The notes under the pieces: model-generated
Seen by the model: the letters and a program-made list of their open reading frames with translations, nothing else
Told to the model about the DNA's origin: nothing
The model's database searches: none
Source: an uncultured bacterium
GTDB taxonomy: Bacteria > Pseudomonadota > Alphaproteobacteria > SP197
NCBI GenBank assembly: GCA_938014945.1
Contig: CALLQH010000194.1
Span: forward strand, 1 to 19,889
Length of the DNA: 19,889 bases
Reading direction: 5' to 3'
Shown here: piece by piece, positions 16,944 to 19,889 of the stretch
Position numbering within the stretch: position 1 is the first letter of the stretch
Layout: every line of letters starts with the position of its first letter
Made by a program: the position numbers and the translations under genes

Positions 16944-17690
16944 ATGAGCTTCAAGGGTAAGGTTGCGCTGGTTGCCGGTGCCGGCGGCGGCATGGGTCTG
17001 CAGATCGCGCGGGATCTCATTCACGAAGGCGCCCATGTCAGCCTGGTCGATCTCAAGGAAAAGCCCGATTTTCCCAGCGAACCCGGCAGCGGCACCTACC
17101 ACCAGGGCGACGTCACCGACGAGGCCTTCGTCAAGAAGGCCGTGGCCGACACGGTCGCGGCTCATGGCCGCCTCGACTATCTCGTCAACACCACCGGCGT
17201 GCTGTGGTTCGACAAGGACAAGTCCTGCACCGAGATGGACATGGACGTGTGGGACCGGGTGATGGCGATCAACGTGAAATCCTTCGCGCTCACCATCCGT
17301 CACTGCGTGCCCGAGATGCTGAAGAACGGCGGCGGCGCCATGGTCCATTTCGCCTCCACCGACGCCCTGCGCGGCGACAACCGCCCGCAGGATGCCTATG
17401 GCGCCTCCAAGGCTGCTGTGGTGCGTCTCTCGAAGTCGGTTGCCGTCCAGTTCGGCAAGCAGGGCATCCGCTCCAACAGCATCCTGCCCGGCGCCTGCCA
17501 CACGCCCATGCAGGCGCGCTGGGACGACAAGCCGGAAGTGCTCGACGCCATCGCCGACTGGGTGCCCGTCGGCCGTGTCGGTACGGTCAAGGACATGGCC
17601 AACGCCTGCCTCTTCCTGCTGTCGGACAAGGCGAGCTACATCACCGGTACCGAGCTGCTGGTCGATGGCGGCATCATGGCCAAGCCCTAA
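16944..17690 (+). CDS. Short-chain dehydrogenase/reductase, likely NAD-dependent
   Basis: Classical SDR of 248 residues. The cofactor loop is GAGGGMG (12–18). D36 at the end of the second strand predicts NAD(H). Catalytic residues are N110, S138 (HFASTDA), Y152 and K156 (YGASK). The usual NNAG motif is altered to NTTG at 82–85. The C-terminus (YITGTELLVDGG) is typical. A strong ribosome binding site (AGAGGAG about 10 bases upstream, and GAGG nearer) precedes ATG 16944. The placement after the importer suggests oxidation of the imported compound or its derivative. The substrate is unknown. Confidence 0.92.
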   Translation: MSFKGKVALVAGAGGGMGLQIARDLIHEGAHVSLVDLKEKPDFPSEPGSGTYHQGDVTDEAFVKKAVADTVAAHGRLDYLVNTTGVLWFDKDKSCTEMDMDVWDRVMAINVKSFALTIRHCVPEMLKNGGGAMVHFASTDALRGDNRPQDAYGASKAAVVRLSKSVAVQFGKQGIRSNSILPGACHTPMQARWDDKPEVLDAIADWVPVGRVGTVKDMANACLFLLSDKASYITGTELLVDGGIMAKP

Positions 17691-17694
17691 AGCC

Positions 17695-18462
17695 ATGGCG
17701 GGGCGGCTTGAAGGCAGGGTCGCCATCGTCACCGGCGGCAGCCGGGGCATCGGCTTTGGCATCGCCGAACGTTTCGCGGAGGAGGGGGCGCGGCTGGTCA
17801 TCGTCGGCCGTGACCGTGCCAGCGGCGAGCCAGCCGCCAAAACGCTGGGCAGGGATGCCGCCTTTCTCGAAGGCGACATCGCGCTTCCCGAAACCTCCGC
17901 CGCCATGGCCGAACTGGCGCTTTCACGCTTCGGCCGCCTCGACATCCTCTGCCACAACGCGGGCATCTTTCCCGAGACCCGCATCGAGGCGATGAGCCTT
18001 GCCGAATGGCAGCGGGTGCTGGCGGTCAACCTCACCAGCACCTTCCTGTCGGTACAGGCCTGCCTGCCTGCGATGCGCAAGGCGGGCTGGGGCCGCGTGG
18101 TGCTGACCTCTTCGATCACCGGGCCGCTGGTCGGCAACCCCGGCATGGCGCATTACTCGGCAAGCAAGGCGGGCATGGAGGGTTTCCTGCGCACGGTGGC
18201 CATCGAGGTCGCCGCCGAGGGCATCACGGTCAACGCCATCCAGCCCGGCAACGTGCTGACCGCAGGTCTCGAGGAAACCCTGGGCGAGCGCCACATCCGC
18301 ATCATGGAGGCCGCCGTGCCCATGGGGCGTCTGGGCACCACGCGCGATATCGCCAATCTGGCGCTGTTCCTGGCGGGCGAGGAATCGGCCTACATCACCG
18401 GCCAGGCGATCGCCGTCGACGGCGGTCAGACCCTGCCGGAATCGCGCACCGGCGCGACCTGA
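17695..18462 (+). CDS. Short-chain dehydrogenase/reductase, possibly NADP-dependent
   Basis: Classical SDR of 255 residues. The cofactor loop is TGGSRGIG (13–20). R39 after the second strand (VGRDR) favours NADP(H). HNAG is at 87–90, N112, S140 (TSSITG), and Y154/K158 (YSASK) complete the active site. The C-terminus is YITGQAIAVDGG. ATG 17695 follows the previous stop after 4 bases and begins the normal SDR fold (MAGRLEGRVAIVTGG); the frame is open further upstream within the previous gene but is not SDR-like there. It ends 4 bases from the convergent hydrolase gene. The substrate is unknown. Confidence 0.92.
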   Translation: MAGRLEGRVAIVTGGSRGIGFGIAERFAEEGARLVIVGRDRASGEPAAKTLGRDAAFLEGDIALPETSAAMAELALSRFGRLDILCHNAGIFPETRIEAMSLAEWQRVLAVNLTSTFLSVQACLPAMRKAGWGRVVLTSSITGPLVGNPGMAHYSASKAGMEGFLRTVAIEVAAEGITVNAIQPGNVLTAGLEETLGERHIRIMEAAVPMGRLGTTRDIANLALFLAGEESAYITGQAIAVDGGQTLPESRTGAT

Positions 18463-18466
18463 ACCC

Positions 18467-19237
18467 TCAGCCCAGCACGCGCGTGGCCGCTTCCTGGAAC
18501 ATCGGCGCCAGCCGCTCTGCCCACTCCCTCTGCCCGGCTGCTTCGCCGATCAGGTCCTGGCGTATCTCGATCTCGATGTGCGGCAGGCCGCGCTGCTCGC
18601 CGTGGACCGGAATGCCGTAGTCGGAATCATCGGTGATGGCATAGGGCTCGTTGTCGCCCACGGTCAGGCCAGTACCCGCCAGCAGTTCGTGCAGGATCGT
18701 CGCCATGCGGGCGTCGCGGTTGTAGAGCAGGCCGATCTGCCATGGCCGCGCCACACCCTTGTAGACCGGCGTGAAGCTGTGCATGGCGATCAGCACCGTG
18801 GGTTTGCCCGCCGCCTTGCGGGCATCGAGCATCGCCGTGATCCGGGCGTGGTAGGGCCGGTGGATCTCGCGTTCGCGCGCTGCGATCTCGTCTGCCGACA
18901 GGTTCAGGTTGCCGGGAATCTCCGTGCTTTCGCTCAAGGGCGCGATGAAGGTGGGCGAGCGGGTCGGCCTGTTGCAGTCGACGACCAGGCGCGAATAGAC
19001 CTGTTCCACCAGCGGCGCATCCAGGGCCTGCGACAGCAGCTTCGAAACCGCCAGCGCGCCGATGTCCCAGGCGATGTGCCGCTCCAGTTCCGCCGCGGGC
19101 AGGCCCAGGTCGCCCAGTTTCCGAGGGATGCGTTTGCCCGCGTGATCGCAGGTCAGGAAGATCGGCGAATCCGCATCGCCGTTGTGAACGACCACGGCGG
19201 CGGGTTCATCGGCTTCCAGCAGGGCAACATCGGGCAT
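18467..19237 (-). CDS. N-formylglutamate amidohydrolase family protein
   Basis: Putative metal-dependent amidohydrolase of 256 residues. Family-type conserved stretches: CDHAGKRIP at 30–38, HIAWDIGA at 54–61, NRP at 89–91, HSFTP at 153–157, GDNEPY at 194–199, and HIEIEIRQD at 220–228. Histidine-degradation HutG enzymes of this family release formate from N-formylglutamate, but no hut genes are present here. The neighbourhood instead holds a gamma-glutamyl-ligase-like gene, so another glutamyl amide or N-acyl substrate is plausible (inference). The start at 19237 has only a weak ribosome binding site. It follows an SDR gene on the same strand after 69 bases. Confidence 0.88.
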   Translation of the reverse strand: MPDVALLEADEPAAVVVHNGDADSPIFLTCDHAGKRIPRKLGDLGLPAAELERHIAWDIGALAVSKLLSQALDAPLVEQVYSRLVVDCNRPTRSPTFIAPLSESTEIPGNLNLSADEIAAREREIHRPYHARITAMLDARKAAGKPTVLIAMHSFTPVYKGVARPWQIGLLYNRDARMATILHELLAGTGLTVGDNEPYAITDDSDYGIPVHGEQRGLPHIEIEIRQDLIGEAAGQREWAERLAPMFQEAATRVLG

Positions 19238-19306
19238 GACAGGTCGGTTTCCGGCTTGGGGAGAGGGCGGCCATGGTAACCGCCCCGCCGTGTCCCGTCC
19301 TAGAGC

Positions 19307-19889
19307 CTAGAAGCCGACGATGGTGCTGCCGCCGTTGGCGCTGATGCACTGGCCGGTGATGAAGCTCGAGCGCTCGCTCACCAGGAAGAGCACGCTTTCG
19401 GATTGCTCCTCGGGCTGCGACCAGCGCCCCAGCGGCACACGCGCCTCGGCCTCGCGGATGCCTTCGGGACCGCGCTGGGCAAGCTCCATCTCGGTCCACA
19501 CGCCGCCGGGTGCGAGCGCGTTGACGTTGATGTTGAAGGGCGCCAGTTCCTTGGCCCATGCCTTGGTCAGGCCCAGCAGCGCGGCCTTGGCGCCGCAATA
19601 GTGGGAATGACTGGTGAAGCCGGTCATGCCCCAGATCGAGGAGACGTTGACGATCTTTCCCCGGCGCCGTTCCTTCATGCCGGGCACCACGGCCTGGGTG
19701 GCAAAGAACGCCCCCTTCACATGGATGGCAAACATCTGGTCGAAGCCGGCCTCGTCGATCTCCTCGATGGTGCCGGGCCGGTCGATGCCGGCATTGTTGA
19801 CCAGGATGTCGATGGCGCCCGCCCTGGCGATCTGTGCCTTGAGATCGGCGATATCGGCGATGTCTCCGACCATGGCCTGGGCCTTGCCG
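19307..19889 (-). CDS. Short-chain dehydrogenase/reductase, N-terminus beyond the window
   Basis: The frame stays open to the right edge (…GKAQAMVGDIADIADL), so the ATG at 19873 is internal and about 50 N-terminal residues, including the cofactor loop, are missing. Visible: DILVNNAGI, VSSIWG (catalytic Ser), YCGAKAALL (Tyr and Lys), and the C-terminal FITGQCISANGGSTIVGF. It resembles 3-oxoacyl-ACP reductase-type SDRs, but that fold serves many substrates. It lies upstream of the hydrolase on the same strand, probably in one transcript. It is the third SDR in the locus. Confidence 0.92.
   Translation of the reverse strand, partial: GKAQAMVGDIADIADLKAQIARAGAIDILVNNAGIDRPGTIEEIDEAGFDQMFAIHVKGAFFATQAVVPGMKERRRGKIVNVSSIWGMTGFTSHSHYCGAKAALLGLTKAWAKELAPFNINVNALAPGGVWTEMELAQRGPEGIREAEARVPLGRWSQPEEQSESVLFLVSERSSFITGQCISANGGSTIVGF

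Noticed and set aside
13820..18146. Two long - strand open frames (746 and 700 codons) opposite the importer and SDR genes
   Set aside because: Both overlap well-supported genes throughout and show no recognisable domain; their composition is that of antisense shadows.
19238..19306. GC hairpin near the ATG-like CCATGG between the truncated SDR and the hydrolase
   Set aside because: Only a 6-bp stem (GGGCGG/CCGCCC) with no T-run; too weak to call a terminator or regulatory site.

Overview
The window is GC-rich and densely coded. The gene order and protein features suggest an alphaproteobacterium, perhaps related to the Rhodospirillales. That placement is an inference from codon use, the thrS–infC–rpmI–rplT–pheST arrangement, and the Tat-exported Pot-type binding protein. 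No rRNA, tRNA, CRISPR array or insertion sequence was seen, and no gene-free stretch exceeds about 260 bases.

Region 1 (1–9169, all + strand) is the translation block. It holds the 3' part of thrS, then infC, a small secreted protein of unknown function, rpmI, rplT, pheS, pheT and lepA. The order matches the classic thrS–infC–rpmI–rplT–pheST cluster with one gene inserted between infC and rpmI. Strong hairpins and one good sigma70-type promoter appear to split the block into several transcription units. infC probably starts at a rare ATA codon, as expected for a gene autoregulated through its start codon.

Region 2 (9174–12645, - strand) carries three genes read right to left: an XRE–cupin regulator, a glutamine-synthetase-family ligase that overlaps it by 4 bases, and a BON-domain MscS-type channel. 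A 48-base inverted repeat fills the gap between ligase and channel and covers the channel's likely ribosome binding site.

Region 3 (12811–18462, + strand) diverges from the regulator. It encodes a Tat-exported binding protein, an ATPase and two permeases of the polyamine/opine-type ABC family, then two short-chain dehydrogenases. A perfect 16-bp palindrome lies in the divergent intergenic region over predicted overlapping promoters and is the likely operator. Region 4 (18467–19889, - strand) has an N-formylglutamate-amidohydrolase-family protein and a third, truncated short-chain dehydrogenase.

Taken together, regions 2–4 look like an uptake and catabolism locus for an amine or amino alcohol. 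An importer brings in the compound, a PuuA-like ligase could gamma-glutamylate it, dehydrogenases could oxidise it, and a glutamyl-amide-type hydrolase could release the product. The PuuR-like regulator would control the set. The canonical PuuB, PuuC and PuuD partners are not visible, so the route, if real, would differ from the Escherichia coli putrescine pathway. The substrate cannot be read from the sequence.
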